A program made the position numbers and the translations under genes. The notes under the pieces were generated by a model. That model did not search any database, was not told the DNA's origin, and worked only from the letters and a program-made list of their open reading frames with translations. Below are positions 8,323-16,789 of a DNA stretch of 42,892 nucleotides, one piece after another; position 1 is the first letter of the stretch, and each line of letters opens with the position of its first letter. This DNA comes from Pseudomonadota bacterium. Lineage in GTDB: Bacteria > Desulfobacterota > Syntrophorhabdia > Syntrophorhabdales > Syntrophorhabdaceae. Location of the stretch: NCBI GenBank assembly GCA_026388215.1, contig JAPLKF010000036.1, forward strand, positions 1 to 42,892. Reading direction: 5' to 3'.

Positions 8323-10342
8323 AATGTGAGAAATACATAGTAAAAGATGCCCTGCCCTGTGAAAGAGATCTCACGTCTGTTGAATAACCAAACATCTTTG
8401 TTAAAGGTGCATAAGCCTGAATGACAGTAACCTTATCTTTCGTTGATAAATTTGTAATCTGGCATTTTCTTCCATTTAAATCCCCTATAATATCCCCAAG
8501 AAACTCGTTTGGTACCGTTATTGTAAGTGACATAACAGGGACAAGGAGAACGGGCTTTGCCTCCATGCATGCCTTCCTGAATGCTTCATAAGCTGCCATC
8601 TTAAGGGTAAGCCTTGCAAACTCAGGATTGTTAAAAGAAGCATCCTGAATGTCAACCATTATATCCGTTAAGGGAAACCCTTTGATAACACCCATATTGG
8701 AAGCTTCCATAACCCCTTCTTCAATCGCTGCAATATACGGGAACACAGGATGTTCTTCTGTGATATGGGGTACAATAATAATACCTTTGCCTCTATTGTT
8801 AGGCGAAACCCTTAATGATACCCATCCTTTACAGGAAACATTATTTATCAATTTTTCAAAGGACTGCTCTATTGATGCATCCTTTTCGATAGCCTCTTTA
8901 TAAACTACCTGAGGTTTGCCCACCAGGAGGTCAATTCCAAATTCTTCTTTTATTCTCCTTACAACTACATCAAGATGCAACTCTCCCATGCCTGAAATTA
9001 CTGTCTGATATGAATCTTCATCGGTTTTTAAAATAAATGTAGGGTCTTCTTCTGTAACCCTCTGCAGTGTAAGAAGAAGCTTATCCTGGTCTATATTCCT
9101 TTTTGATTCCACGGCCACCGAGATTACAGGCTGATAGATTTCAATGGGTTCCAAAAGTATTGGTTTAGTTTTGGTTAATGTGTGGCCGGTTGAAGTTTCC
9201 TTCAATCCCACAATTCCAACTATTGCCCCTGTTCTGGCTTCCTCTATCCTTCCCCTGTGGTTGGCATGGATTCTAAATATTCTTGAAATCTTTTCTTTCT
9301 TTTCAATGTTGACGTTATATACTTCATCACCTACCTTCAATACCCCTGAGTATATCCTGATATAGGTGAGTTTCCTTCCCTCTTCTATAACAACCTTAAA
9401 TGCAAGGGCAGTGAAATCTTCATCGTCTTTTGCTTCTCTATATTCCCATTCACCTGTCTTAGGGTTTTTGCCCTGAACCGGTGGGACATCAAGGGGCGAA
9501 GGAAGATAGTTTATAATTCCATCCAGAAGGGGTTGTATACCCTTATTCCTTAATGCAGCACCACATAATACAGGTACACATTTTAGTGAGATGGTGGCTT
9601 TTCTCAAGGCACTATGGATTATGGGCTCTTCTATTTCTTTCCCATCCAGATAGAGTTCCATAAACTGGTCATCGACTAACGATAATTTTTCAAGGAGTTT
9701 TTCTCTATATTTGCGGGATTGCTCCCTGTACTCCTTTGGAATCGATATATAATTATATGTTGCGCCAAGGTCTTCTTCGTCCCAGACAATGCCTTTCATC
9801 ATTATCAAATCAATAACACCAAAAAAACCGTCTTCCTTACCGAGAGGTATCTGCAAGGGGATTGGATTTACCCCAAATTTGTCAATCATCATGTCCATCA
9901 CATGAAAGTAATCAGAGCCAACCCTATCGAGCTTGTTTACAAAGGCAATCCTTGGTACCTTGTATTTATCTGCCTGATGCCAGACAGTTTCTGACTGGGG
10001 CTCTACGCCTCCAACTCCGCAGAAGATTGCTACCATCCCGTCAAGAACCCGAAGCGACCTCTCCACTTCAATGGTGAAATCTACATGTCCTGGCGTATCT
10101 ATAAGCTGAATTTCATGATTATCCCAGTATAAAGTTGTTACCGCAGAAGTAATGGTTATACCTCTTTCCTGTTCCTGAGGAAGATAATCCATTATCGCAG
10201 TCCCTTCATGTACCTCTCCTATCCTATGAGTTTTTCCTGCATAGTAAAGTATGCGTTCTGTAACGGTTGTTTTACCAGCGTCTATATGTGCTGCAATACC
10301 GATATTCCTTATCCTTTTTATTCTCAAAGTTTCCCTCTTCAT
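8300..10342 (-). CDS. Elongation factor G family GTPase, divergent paralog
   Basis: A 680-aa translational GTPase with all G motifs: AHIDAGKTT at 18-26, RGITIT at 60-65, DTPGH at 82-86 and NKLD at 136-139. Domains II to V are also present, ending in [18 protein letters not shown]. It differs from housekeeping EF-G in domain IV. The usual glycine-rich GGRGQYGHV segment is replaced by [14 protein letters not shown], and the tip loop normally reading DGSYHEVDSSE reads [11 protein letters not shown]. The gene also lies outside a ribosomal-protein (str) operon. It is therefore probably a second EF-G, with a role in translocation under special conditions or in ribosome recycling. It overlaps birA by 23 bases. 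Confidence 0.88.
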   Translation of the reverse strand: MKRETLRIKRIRNIGIAAHIDAGKTTVTERILYYAGKTHRIGEVHEGTAIMDYLPQEQERGITITSAVTTLYWDNHEIQLIDTPGHVDFTIEVERSLRVLDGMVAIFCGVGGVEPQSETVWHQADKYKVPRIAFVNKLDRVGSDYFHVMDMMIDKFGVNPIPLQIPLGKEDGFFGVIDLIMMKGIVWDEEDLGATYNYISIPKEYREQSRKYREKLLEKLSLVDDQFMELYLDGKEIEEPIIHSALRKATISLKCVPVLCGAALRNKGIQPLLDGIINYLPSPLDVPPVQGKNPKTGEWEYREAKDDEDFTALAFKVVIEEGRKLTYIRIYSGVLKVGDEVYNVNIEKKEKISRIFRIHANHRGRIEEARTGAIVGIVGLKETSTGHTLTKTKPILLEPIEIYQPVISVAVESKRNIDQDKLLLTLQRVTEEDPTFILKTDEDSYQTVISGMGELHLDVVVRRIKEEFGIDLLVGKPQVVYKEAIEKDASIEQSFEKLINNVSCKGWVSLRVSPNNRGKGIIIVPHITEEHPVFPYIAAIEEGVMEASNMGVIKGFPLTDIMVDIQDASFNNPEFARLTLKMAAYEAFRKACMEAKPVLLVPVMSLTITVPNEFLGDIIGDLNGRKCQITNLSTKDKVTVIQAYAPLTKMFGYSTDVRSLSQGRASFTMYFSHYDNIENG

Positions 10343-10458
10343 TTCGGTAAAGATATTGGACTATTATGCTGAAAAAGTCAATAAATTAAGGGTAGAGAGC
10401 GGGGTACAATATGCAGAATATGAAAGTCAGCATTGTTTAAAATATTTTTTCTTGATGT

Positions 10459-10506
10459 CCAGCATAAAGCTGGATTAAACCATACTGACTACTGGTTACT
10501 GAACTC
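10459..10506. repeat. Short heptamer array and small hairpin
   Basis: ACTG recurs at 10484, 10491 and 10498, i.e. every 7 bases, immediately beyond the stop codon of the Na/Pi cotransporter gene. Next to it lies a small perfect hairpin, CCAGC (10459-10463) and GCTGG (10469-10473). It is a short member of the heptamer family described elsewhere in this annotation. The spacer also has to contain the leader of the EF-G gene. Confidence 0.55.
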
Positions 10507-12108
10507 TCATATTTCTTCAAGACCATTAATATATTCAGCAATGACCTGACAGTGATCTGATATCCTGCCAAGGTTTATCAGCATATCAATAAATATCGGG
10601 CCTGCCTCTGCCCGACAAATCTTCTTGTAGAATCTTTCTAAATGTTTTTCCATTGCTCCATTAATTTTAAAATCAACTTCTTTCTTACGCTCAAAAACGT
10701 TTTTTATTTTCCCATCATCCCTTTCCTCAATCAGAAAGGCAGCATCTTCAAGATTTTCAATAACCAGTTTCTCAATCTCCTTTAGTTCCACTTTCGCTGC
10801 TATAGAAAATACTGCTTTCCGCTTATATTTTGATTCAGACAGGTCAACCAGGTTTATTGAGTGATCGCCTATTCTTTCAATATCATAAACAATTGCAGCA
10901 AAAGCAAACAGTTTTTTAGACAATTCGGGGGAAAGTTGCCCACAGGAAATATTCCACAGATACCTTGTTATTTCAGCCTGCAAATTATCAACTACCAGCT
11001 CAATATACATAATATCCCTTCTTTTCACTTCACTATACGTTGATATTAGACCCAAACTCTCAGAGAGCATCCTCTGGGCAAGGATAATCTCTCTTTTTAA
11101 CTCCTTTTTCACACAAATAAGTGCATCTTCAGCTTTTGATAAACATTTTTCATCAAGAAATTCTGGCCATAGCGGTAATGTTTCATCTTTGCCAGGAATG
11201 ACCCTTTTAATCAATTCAGAAAAAGGGGTGAGCAGAAAGATAAAAATAAAAACAACCAAAAGGTTAAACAAAAAGTGACTGAGGGCAATCTGTTGCGCCA
11301 CATTTGAAGACATTTTTTTAAGAACCACAATAAAAAAAGGAAAAACTATCAGGCCTATTATTACCCCAAAAAATTTAAAAAAGATATGGGAAACAGCGCT
11401 TCTCTTTCCATTGATATTTGCAACAATACCGCCCATTAGAGCAGTTACTGTTGTACCAATATTTGCTCCTAATACAACAGGAAAGGCATTCTCAATGGTG
11501 ATTAAACCCTGCTGGCCCAGAATAATGAGTATACTAATTGGAATAGCCGAGGCATGAACAATGCCGGTAAAAATAATCCCGATACCCACACCAAACAGGG
11601 GGTTTTTTGTTTTTTGAAAAAAATTGACAAATGTCTGATTATCCTTTAAAGGAAGGGTTGCTTCTGCTGCCAGACTTAAACCAAAAAATATTAAACCAAA
11701 ATATAGTATTGCCTCACCGATTGGTTTCCACCTTTCCCTCCCCAAAAGCCAGAGGATACCGCCTAAGAATATAAAAATTGGCGAGATGGCAGTGAAATTC
11801 CATACAACGAGTTGAGCTGTGAGCGTTGTTCCAATATCGGCACCTAAAATTATACCCAGTGAGTGGTAGAAGCTTATTAAACCGGCGCTCACTATCCCGA
11901 CGGTAAGAAGTGTAGTTGCAGAACTACTCTGAAAAAGAACAGTTGCTACTATACCCATAAATAAACCGTAAAGCGGTTTTTTAACAGAAAATTTAATATA
12001 TTCACGGATACGAACGCCAAAAAGCTTTTGTATTCCAGCGCTCAATTTTATCATCCCGAACAAAAAGAGGGTCAAGCCTGTAATGAAAAGAAGAATGCTA
12101 TTAATCAT
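10507..12108 (-). CDS. Na/Pi cotransporter family protein with PhoU-like C-terminus
   Basis: A 533-aa membrane protein. The first about 310 residues form the NptA/Na-Pi-cotransporter II core of two inverted repeats, each carrying the substrate motif: FQSSSATT near residue 60 and the related VHASAIP near 185, with GADIGTT and GANIGTT segments beside them. Residues from about 330 to the end are hydrophilic and helical with DIERIGDH, as in PhoU domains. The family imports phosphate driven by sodium, and in some bacteria exports it. It sits between the tRNA-binding protein and EF-G genes on the same strand, with no other phosphate gene nearby. Confidence 0.93.
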   Translation of the reverse strand: MINSILLFITGLTLFLFGMIKLSAGIQKLFGVRIREYIKFSVKKPLYGLFMGIVATVLFQSSSATTLLTVGIVSAGLISFYHSLGIILGADIGTTLTAQLVVWNFTAISPIFIFLGGILWLLGRERWKPIGEAILYFGLIFFGLSLAAEATLPLKDNQTFVNFFQKTKNPLFGVGIGIIFTGIVHASAIPISILIILGQQGLITIENAFPVVLGANIGTTVTALMGGIVANINGKRSAVSHIFFKFFGVIIGLIVFPFFIVVLKKMSSNVAQQIALSHFLFNLLVVFIFIFLLTPFSELIKRVIPGKDETLPLWPEFLDEKCLSKAEDALICVKKELKREIILAQRMLSESLGLISTYSEVKRRDIMYIELVVDNLQAEITRYLWNISCGQLSPELSKKLFAFAAIVYDIERIGDHSINLVDLSESKYKRKAVFSIAAKVELKEIEKLVIENLEDAAFLIEERDDGKIKNVFERKKEVDFKINGAMEKHLERFYKKICRAEAGPIFIDMLINLGRISDHCQVIAEYINGLEEI

Positions 12109-12165
12109 ATAGCAACTGCGATAGGGTTCAAGGAGTCCTTGTCCCCTTGATTCCTGATCATTATT

Positions 12166-12495
12166 TTATGAAATCCTGCTGCCATCTGGAATATCACTAT
12201 CAGGGGTTATCAACACTATAGAAGTTCTATCTTCATTCGATGCCGCAAGAAGCATCCCATGGGATGTTACCCCCTTTATGGTTCTTGGCTCTAAATTGGT
12301 AACCACCACTATCTTTTTACCAACCAATGCCTCTCTTGTATAAAAAGGCTTGATGCCGGCAACAATGGTACGTTCCTCCCCGATATCTATTGTCAGCTTG
12401 TAGAGCTTGTCAGCTCCCTTGATCTCCTCACATGCCTTAACCCCTGCAACCCTCAAATCCATCTTCTGAAAATAGTCAAAGGTGATATCCTCCAT
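12166..12495 (-). CDS. Stand-alone tRNA-binding domain protein (MetG beta / CsaA-like)
   Basis: A 109-aa OB-fold protein of the EMAP/CsaA type, equivalent to the C-terminal domain of methionyl-tRNA synthetase. Visible features are the FDYFQKMDLRVA opening, KLYKLTIDIGEERTIVAG, and NLEPRTIKGVTSHGMLLAA, which fits the family motif. As a free domain it could bind tRNA in trans for MetG or act as a CsaA-type chaperone; the sequence alone does not decide. It begins only four bases after the FAH-family gene, so the two are co-transcribed. Confidence 0.9.
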   Translation of the reverse strand: MEDITFDYFQKMDLRVAGVKACEEIKGADKLYKLTIDIGEERTIVAGIKPFYTREALVGKKIVVVTNLEPRTIKGVTSHGMLLAASNEDRTSIVLITPDSDIPDGSRIS

Positions 12496-12499
12496 AGTT

Positions 12500-13111
12500 T
12501 TACTCCTTTGCCACTATATTTTTTAAAATACCAATGCCTTCAATTTCCACCTCAACTTCATCGCCAACCTCAATTGGACCCACCCCTGGAGGTGTCCCTG
12601 TGATTATCACATCACCGGGCAACAGGGTCATAATTGCAGAAATAAAGGCAACCAGCTCATATACATCAAAAATCATGTTTTTTGTGTTTGAATGCTGTTT
12701 GGTAACTCCATTCACTCTTGTGGTGATATCCAGATGAGGAGTGTCTACATCCGAAACAATTCTGGGACCCAGAGGACAGAATGTATCAAAAGACTTTGCC
12801 CTCGTCCACTGCCCGTCTATCCTTTGCAGGTCTCTTGCGGTAACATCATTCGCACAGGTATAACCAGCAATATAGTGATGGGCCTCCTTTTTAGAAATAT
12901 TTCTAACCTTATCCTTAATCACGATTGCCAGCTCCCCTTCATAGTGGACTTCCTTACTTTGCGGGGGATACATTATCAACCCTTCATTTTCGATGACGGC
13001 AGTCGGCGGCTTAAGAAATATCAGTGGATAGTCCGGCACCTGTACATTCATTTCTTTTGCATGGTCATGGTAGTTTAGCCCTATGGCGATTATTTTCGTT
13101 GGATGGAACAT
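12500..13111 (-). CDS. Fumarylacetoacetate hydrolase family protein
   Basis: A 203-aa enzyme of the FAH/HpcE superfamily, which acts on acylpyruvates, oxaloacetate or related 2-keto compounds through a metal at a conserved Glu/Asp site. Visible motifs are GLNYHDHAKE near the N-terminus, VHYEGELAIVI with the metal-binding glutamates, GYTCANDVTARD, and GDVIITGTPPGVGP near the end. The length is that of the short single-domain members. The start has a strong AGGGAGGA ribosome-binding site. A TTGACA-like box lies on this strand at 13170-13165, but its spacing to a TAAAAT box is 19. The substrate cannot be named from sequence. Confidence 0.92.
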   Translation of the reverse strand: MFHPTKIIAIGLNYHDHAKEMNVQVPDYPLIFLKPPTAVIENEGLIMYPPQSKEVHYEGELAIVIKDKVRNISKKEAHHYIAGYTCANDVTARDLQRIDGQWTRAKSFDTFCPLGPRIVSDVDTPHLDITTRVNGVTKQHSNTKNMIFDVYELVAFISAIMTLLPGDVIITGTPPGVGPIEVGDEVEVEIEGIGILKNIVAKE

Positions 13112-13199
13112 AATTCCTCCCTTTCTTAATGTTTAATCTATTTTACGCTTCTCATATTATATGCTGTCAAGAAAGAAATTGTTGCACAACTGTAGTCTA

Positions 13200-13227
13200 T
13201 TGACAAAAAAAATGTTTGCAGTAAAAT
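13200..13227 (+). promoter_or_regulatory. Sigma-70-type promoter for the M48 protease gene
   Basis: TTGACA at 13200-13205 and TAAAAT at 13222-13227 are separated by 16 bases. Transcription would start near 13234, just ahead of the first in-frame ATG at 13249. Confidence 0.55.
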
Positions 13228-13248
13228 ATTAATTAATAGTGTATTACC

Positions 13249-14715
13249 ATGCATAATTACCAAATACAACCAATGGCAATTAAAAAAATCCTTATAATAC
13301 CTTTCACTTTTCTTTTTTTATTTGCCCTTATCGGTTGTGCCATAAACCCTGTAACAGGAAAAAGTGAGTTGATGCTCGTATCTGAACAAGAGGAAATAGA
13401 AATGGGCAGAAATCTGTATCCAAGCGCCATGTGGGGGGCTGAAGGAGGTGGAGGGGAATACAGAGACGAGAAACTAAAGGCTTATCTAAAAGATATTGTG
13501 CTGAACATTCACAGGGTCTCTCATAGACCGAACTTGCCAGTGGCATTTGCAATCCAGAATAGCTCCGTACCCAATGCGTGGGCAATTCCAGGTTATGTGG
13601 TGATTACGAGAGGGCTGCTCACAGGACTTGATAATGAGGCAGAATTTGCCTATGTTATGGGGCATGAAATGGGCCATGTATCTGCAAGACACTCTGCAAG
13701 TCAAATATCCTATGGGATGTTGACCCAGCTTGCGCTGGCAGGTGCGGGGGTTGCTCTCACAGGGAGTGACTATTCGGATATTGCACTAACGCTTGGATCA
13801 GTCGGGGGTAGCCTATTACTCCTGAAATATAGTAGAGATGACGAATTGGAAGCCGATAGATTGGGCGTATCATATATGTCGAAACTTGGATACAGCCCGA
13901 GAAACGCAATAAGTGCCCACAGGAATCTTGAAAGGGTATCAAATGAATACATGAAGTCCCTGGGAAAAGATCCACAGGAGAGGGGATTTTTTGAAGATTT
14001 ACTTTCTACACATCCGAGGACTTCGGTAAGGATGGAGGAGTTGCAACATATCATAAATACCACACAACCTGCTGCTGTGAGGGGAGATGGCACCAACAGA
14101 AACAAATTTCAGACATTGATTGGGGATATAAAAAATATAAATAATGTTTACCTGGAATATTATGATAAAGCAGTAAGGGCATTGAGAAAAGGCAACACAT
14201 CAGAGGCTACAACCCTTGTATCAAGGGCTATAGCTATAAACAAAGCACAACCACCCTTTCATGCACTAAATGGTTTCGTAATGCTCAAAAACAAAAATTA
14301 CGCGAGCGCTGAAAGATCATTTAACAATGCACTGAGCCTGGATAACAATTATCAACCTGCATATAGGGGATTAGGAGCCGCTTGCTACCTCCAAGAAAAC
14401 TATGCAGAAGGTATACAATACCTAAAAAAGAGTATATCCCTTTTCCCCGAAGATGTTCCCTCCCATTACTTCCTGGGTATGAGTTATTTTAAAACAAGGG
14501 TGTACGGGTCAGCAATTCCACATCTGAGATTGTTTGCCAAGGCACAACCAAAGCACCCGAGCATACACGGTGTGCTGGGTATATGTTATGAAGGCGTAAA
14601 CGACCTTTCTTCCGCCTATAATGAGTATGCTTTGCAACTCAAAGTAAACCCGAATAACGAAATGGGGAAACGCTCTGCCGCACGGGTAGAGGTGCTAAGA
14701 CAAAGAATCAGATAA
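13249..14715 (+). CDS. M48 family metalloprotease lipoprotein with TPR repeats
   Basis: A 488-aa protein resembling BepA/YfgC. It has a lipoprotein signal with ALIGC ending at Cys30, then INPVTGKSELMLVSEQEE, the zinc site HEMGH at 139-143 and the third ligand in DELEAD near 201. From about residue 300 on there are tetratricopeptide repeats (ALRKGNTSEA, NYQPAYRGLGAACYL, PEDVPSHYFLGMSYF). Such proteins are periplasmic, often attached to the outer membrane, and degrade or help assemble outer-membrane proteins. A second methionine at 13273 (MAIKK) would also give a good signal peptide; neither start has a clear Shine-Dalgarno sequence. It is divergent from the FAH gene. Confidence 0.93.
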   Translation: MHNYQIQPMAIKKILIIPFTFLFLFALIGCAINPVTGKSELMLVSEQEEIEMGRNLYPSAMWGAEGGGGEYRDEKLKAYLKDIVLNIHRVSHRPNLPVAFAIQNSSVPNAWAIPGYVVITRGLLTGLDNEAEFAYVMGHEMGHVSARHSASQISYGMLTQLALAGAGVALTGSDYSDIALTLGSVGGSLLLLKYSRDDELEADRLGVSYMSKLGYSPRNAISAHRNLERVSNEYMKSLGKDPQERGFFEDLLSTHPRTSVRMEELQHIINTTQPAAVRGDGTNRNKFQTLIGDIKNINNVYLEYYDKAVRALRKGNTSEATTLVSRAIAINKAQPPFHALNGFVMLKNKNYASAERSFNNALSLDNNYQPAYRGLGAACYLQENYAEGIQYLKKSISLFPEDVPSHYFLGMSYFKTRVYGSAIPHLRLFAKAQPKHPSIHGVLGICYEGVNDLSSAYNEYALQLKVNPNNEMGKRSAARVEVLRQRIR

Positions 14716-14720
14716 AATAT

Positions 14721-14815
14721 AGTATGCAGTAGGGAGTAAGCAGAAGACAAAAGCAAACACCAGCAGGCACCAATAAAATCCTAAATCAGCAATCCAGCAT
14801 CCGCTATCAAATATC
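14721..14815. repeat. Two heptamer arrays between convergent genes
   Basis: AGT recurs at 14721, 14728 and 14735, continuing as AGA at 14742. ATC recurs at 14778, 14785, 14792, 14799, 14806 and 14813. All spacings are exactly 7 while the other four bases of each unit vary. The block fills the spacer between the stop codons of the M48 protease and thiamine-binding protein genes. Confidence 0.75.
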
Positions 14816-14821
14816 AAGAAA

Positions 14822-15136
14822 TCACTTCTTCAATTCTTTTCCGATTCTTTTCTCTACAGATTCTATCTTTTGCTTTAATCTGCCACCCTTTCCTTTTCTT
14901 ATATCCATTTTTACGGATGAATAAACCCTGTTACAATCCGGTTCAAGTACCCTGTATGCATTTTTTACAATATTCAGAGCTTCCTCAAGGGTATCGACTT
15001 CAATAATGGTTCCCATCGCAGTTAATCTGTATGAAGTTTTGCTCTCGTCTATCATCTTTATAATCCTGCTCACATATTCACTCATACTTTCCCCCTTATC
15101 AATGGGAAACATAGCAAACTCCAATAAAACAGACAT
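14822..15136 (-). CDS. MTH1187 / YqgV family thiamine-binding protein
   Basis: A 104-aa ferredoxin-like-fold protein of the UPF0045/DUF77 family. It shows the typical LLEFAMFPID opening, MSEYVSRIIKMID, the YRLTAMGTIIEVDTLEEAL core and a basic C-terminal helix. Family members bind thiamine or related ligands as dimers or tetramers; their exact role is unclear. A strong AGGGGGTGA ribosome-binding site precedes the start. It is divergent from the GlcD-like gene and shares a 124-base promoter region with it. Confidence 0.9.
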   Translation of the reverse strand: MSVLLEFAMFPIDKGESMSEYVSRIIKMIDESKTSYRLTAMGTIIEVDTLEEALNIVKNAYRVLEPDCNRVYSSVKMDIRKGKGGRLKQKIESVEKRIGKELKK

Positions 15137-15213
15137 ACTTCACCCCCTTTCTATCATCAGGAACTATTATATATAACGCTCATCCTTTCATCATATTCCC
15201 CTCATATTTATTA

Positions 15214-15222
15214 TGATATAAT
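15214..15222 (+). promoter_or_regulatory. Extended -10 promoter of the GlcD-like gene
   Basis: TGATATAAT at 15214-15222 is an extended -10 element (TG-N-TATAAT) with no convincing -35 box. It is followed by a good ribosome-binding site, TAGGAGAG at 15247-15254, in front of the ATG at 15261. Confidence 0.5.
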
Positions 15223-15260
15223 AACCTGAACAATACAATCCTAACTTAGGAGAGCATGTT

Positions 15261-16640
15261 ATGAATATTGATAGTTTTTTAAAGGGCCTTGAGGATTTTT
15301 TAGGAAAGAACCAGATAATTCTGGAAAAAGAGGGACTTTCACATTTTTCTTACGATGCTACAGAACAGCAATTCATGCCAAATGTTGTTGTTATGCCGGA
15401 GAATACCGAGCAGGTATCAAAGATTATGAGGCTTGCCTATGAACATGATGTGCCCATAACCCCCCAGGGTGGAAGAACAGGGCTTTCCGGAGGAGCATTG
15501 CCTGTTAAGGGTGGTGCGGTGTTATCTCTGCTAAGATTTAACAGAATATTAGAGGTAGATGAGAGGAATATGCTGGTGGTGGTAGAGCCTGGGGTTATAT
15601 CGAGCAACCTTCAAGAAGAGTTAAAAAGGTATAACCTCTTTTTTCCACCTGACCCTTCAAGTACAGTTGAAAGCACGATAGGCGGGAACGTGGCAGAGAA
15701 TGCAGGTTATACAAGGGCAGTAAAATACGGTGTTACGAGAGATTATGTTCTGGGAGTTGAAGCGGTCCTTCCAGACGGTGAAATATTGCAATTAGGTGGT
15801 AAAACGATAAAAAATGTGGCCGGGTATGATATGGTTTCTCTACTTGTAGGATCCGAAGGAACCCTTGCTATTATAACAAAAATTATTTTTAAGCTCCTCC
15901 CACGTCCTAAAGTGAGAAACACCATTATCATATACCTGAACGATCTTTTTAGGGCAGCAGATTTAATCGTTAATGTATTCAAAGCAGGTATCATACCCTG
16001 TGCAATGGAACTTATGGATAATACTACAATAAATACTGTAGCGGATTATCTAAACACAATGTTAAGGAGGGATGCTGATGCGCTGGTACTAATAGAAGTA
16101 GACGGGCACCACGAGGAAGCAGTGCGTGAGGAGGCTAAAGAAATTTTTACACTGTGTAATAAACTTGACGGGGTCATAGAGGCAAGGCTCGCAGGGGATG
16201 AGGAGGAAGCAGACCGATTCTGGAGAATAAGAAGGGAGGTCCTTCCATCTTTAAAGGCGCTCGGCAAGGACCATCTGGAGGCAGACGTGGTTGTCCCCCG
16301 TTATCAACTGCCACTTCTCGTAAAGGCTATAAGGGAGCTCGAATATAACAAAGCAATAAGGGTTGCAACATACGGACACGCGGGAGATGGAAACCTCCAT
16401 GTGACAATACTTCACCGCAGGAGGAATTTTAATGAGTTAAACGAAGCATATAACCTTTTAGAAAAGGTCTACCGGAAGGCATTAGAAATGGGGGGAAGCC
16501 TCACAGGGGAACATGGTGTGGGCATTACGGTTAAAGACTATCTAACCCTTCAAATGTCAGATGCAGAAATAGCCCTGATGAAACGTATAAAACAGGCCTT
16601 TGACCCGAAAGGGCTTTTAAACCCTGGTAAAATCTTTTAG
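15261..16640 (+). CDS. FAD-linked oxidase, GlcD / D-lactate dehydrogenase type
   Basis: A 459-aa flavoprotein that oxidises a 2-hydroxy acid such as glycolate or D-lactate. The FAD_binding_4 domain covers about residues 35-215, with PQGGRTGLSGGALP and IGGNVAENAGYTRAVKYG. The C-terminal FAD-oxidase cap carries YGHAGDGNLHVTI and GGSLTGEHGVG, typical of this family, and ends in FDPKGLLNPGKIF. No GlcE or GlcF iron-sulfur subunit gene is adjacent, so it may act alone or with an electron-transfer flavoprotein. The substrate is not determined. Confidence 0.94.
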   Translation: MNIDSFLKGLEDFLGKNQIILEKEGLSHFSYDATEQQFMPNVVVMPENTEQVSKIMRLAYEHDVPITPQGGRTGLSGGALPVKGGAVLSLLRFNRILEVDERNMLVVVEPGVISSNLQEELKRYNLFFPPDPSSTVESTIGGNVAENAGYTRAVKYGVTRDYVLGVEAVLPDGEILQLGGKTIKNVAGYDMVSLLVGSEGTLAIITKIIFKLLPRPKVRNTIIIYLNDLFRAADLIVNVFKAGIIPCAMELMDNTTINTVADYLNTMLRRDADALVLIEVDGHHEEAVREEAKEIFTLCNKLDGVIEARLAGDEEEADRFWRIRREVLPSLKALGKDHLEADVVVPRYQLPLLVKAIRELEYNKAIRVATYGHAGDGNLHVTILHRRRNFNELNEAYNLLEKVYRKALEMGGSLTGEHGVGITVKDYLTLQMSDAEIALMKRIKQAFDPKGLLNPGKIF

Positions 16641-16718
16641 GATTGATAATAAAAATTCAGCTTTTGGGAGAAAAAACTTATAAATGTCCCTTCTCATATA
16701 ATCGTATAATATTTATAG

Positions 16719-16747
16719 TTTACAAATTCTGATCGATAATATATAAC
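16719..16747 (+). promoter_or_regulatory. Sigma-70-type promoter for the PAS-GGDEF gene
   Basis: TTTACA at 16719-16724 and TATAAC at 16742-16747 are separated by 17 bases, 43 bases upstream of the ATG at 16790. Confidence 0.4.
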
Positions 16748-16789
16748 TGTATATTCAAAAGATCCTCCATTCTAAAGTGGTAGATATAG

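Noticed and set aside
10459-10473. CCAGC/GCTGG hairpin as an intrinsic terminator for EF-G or the Na/Pi gene
   Set aside because: Read in the direction of those genes the stem is followed by A-rich, not T-rich, sequence, so it does not fit a Rho-independent terminator.
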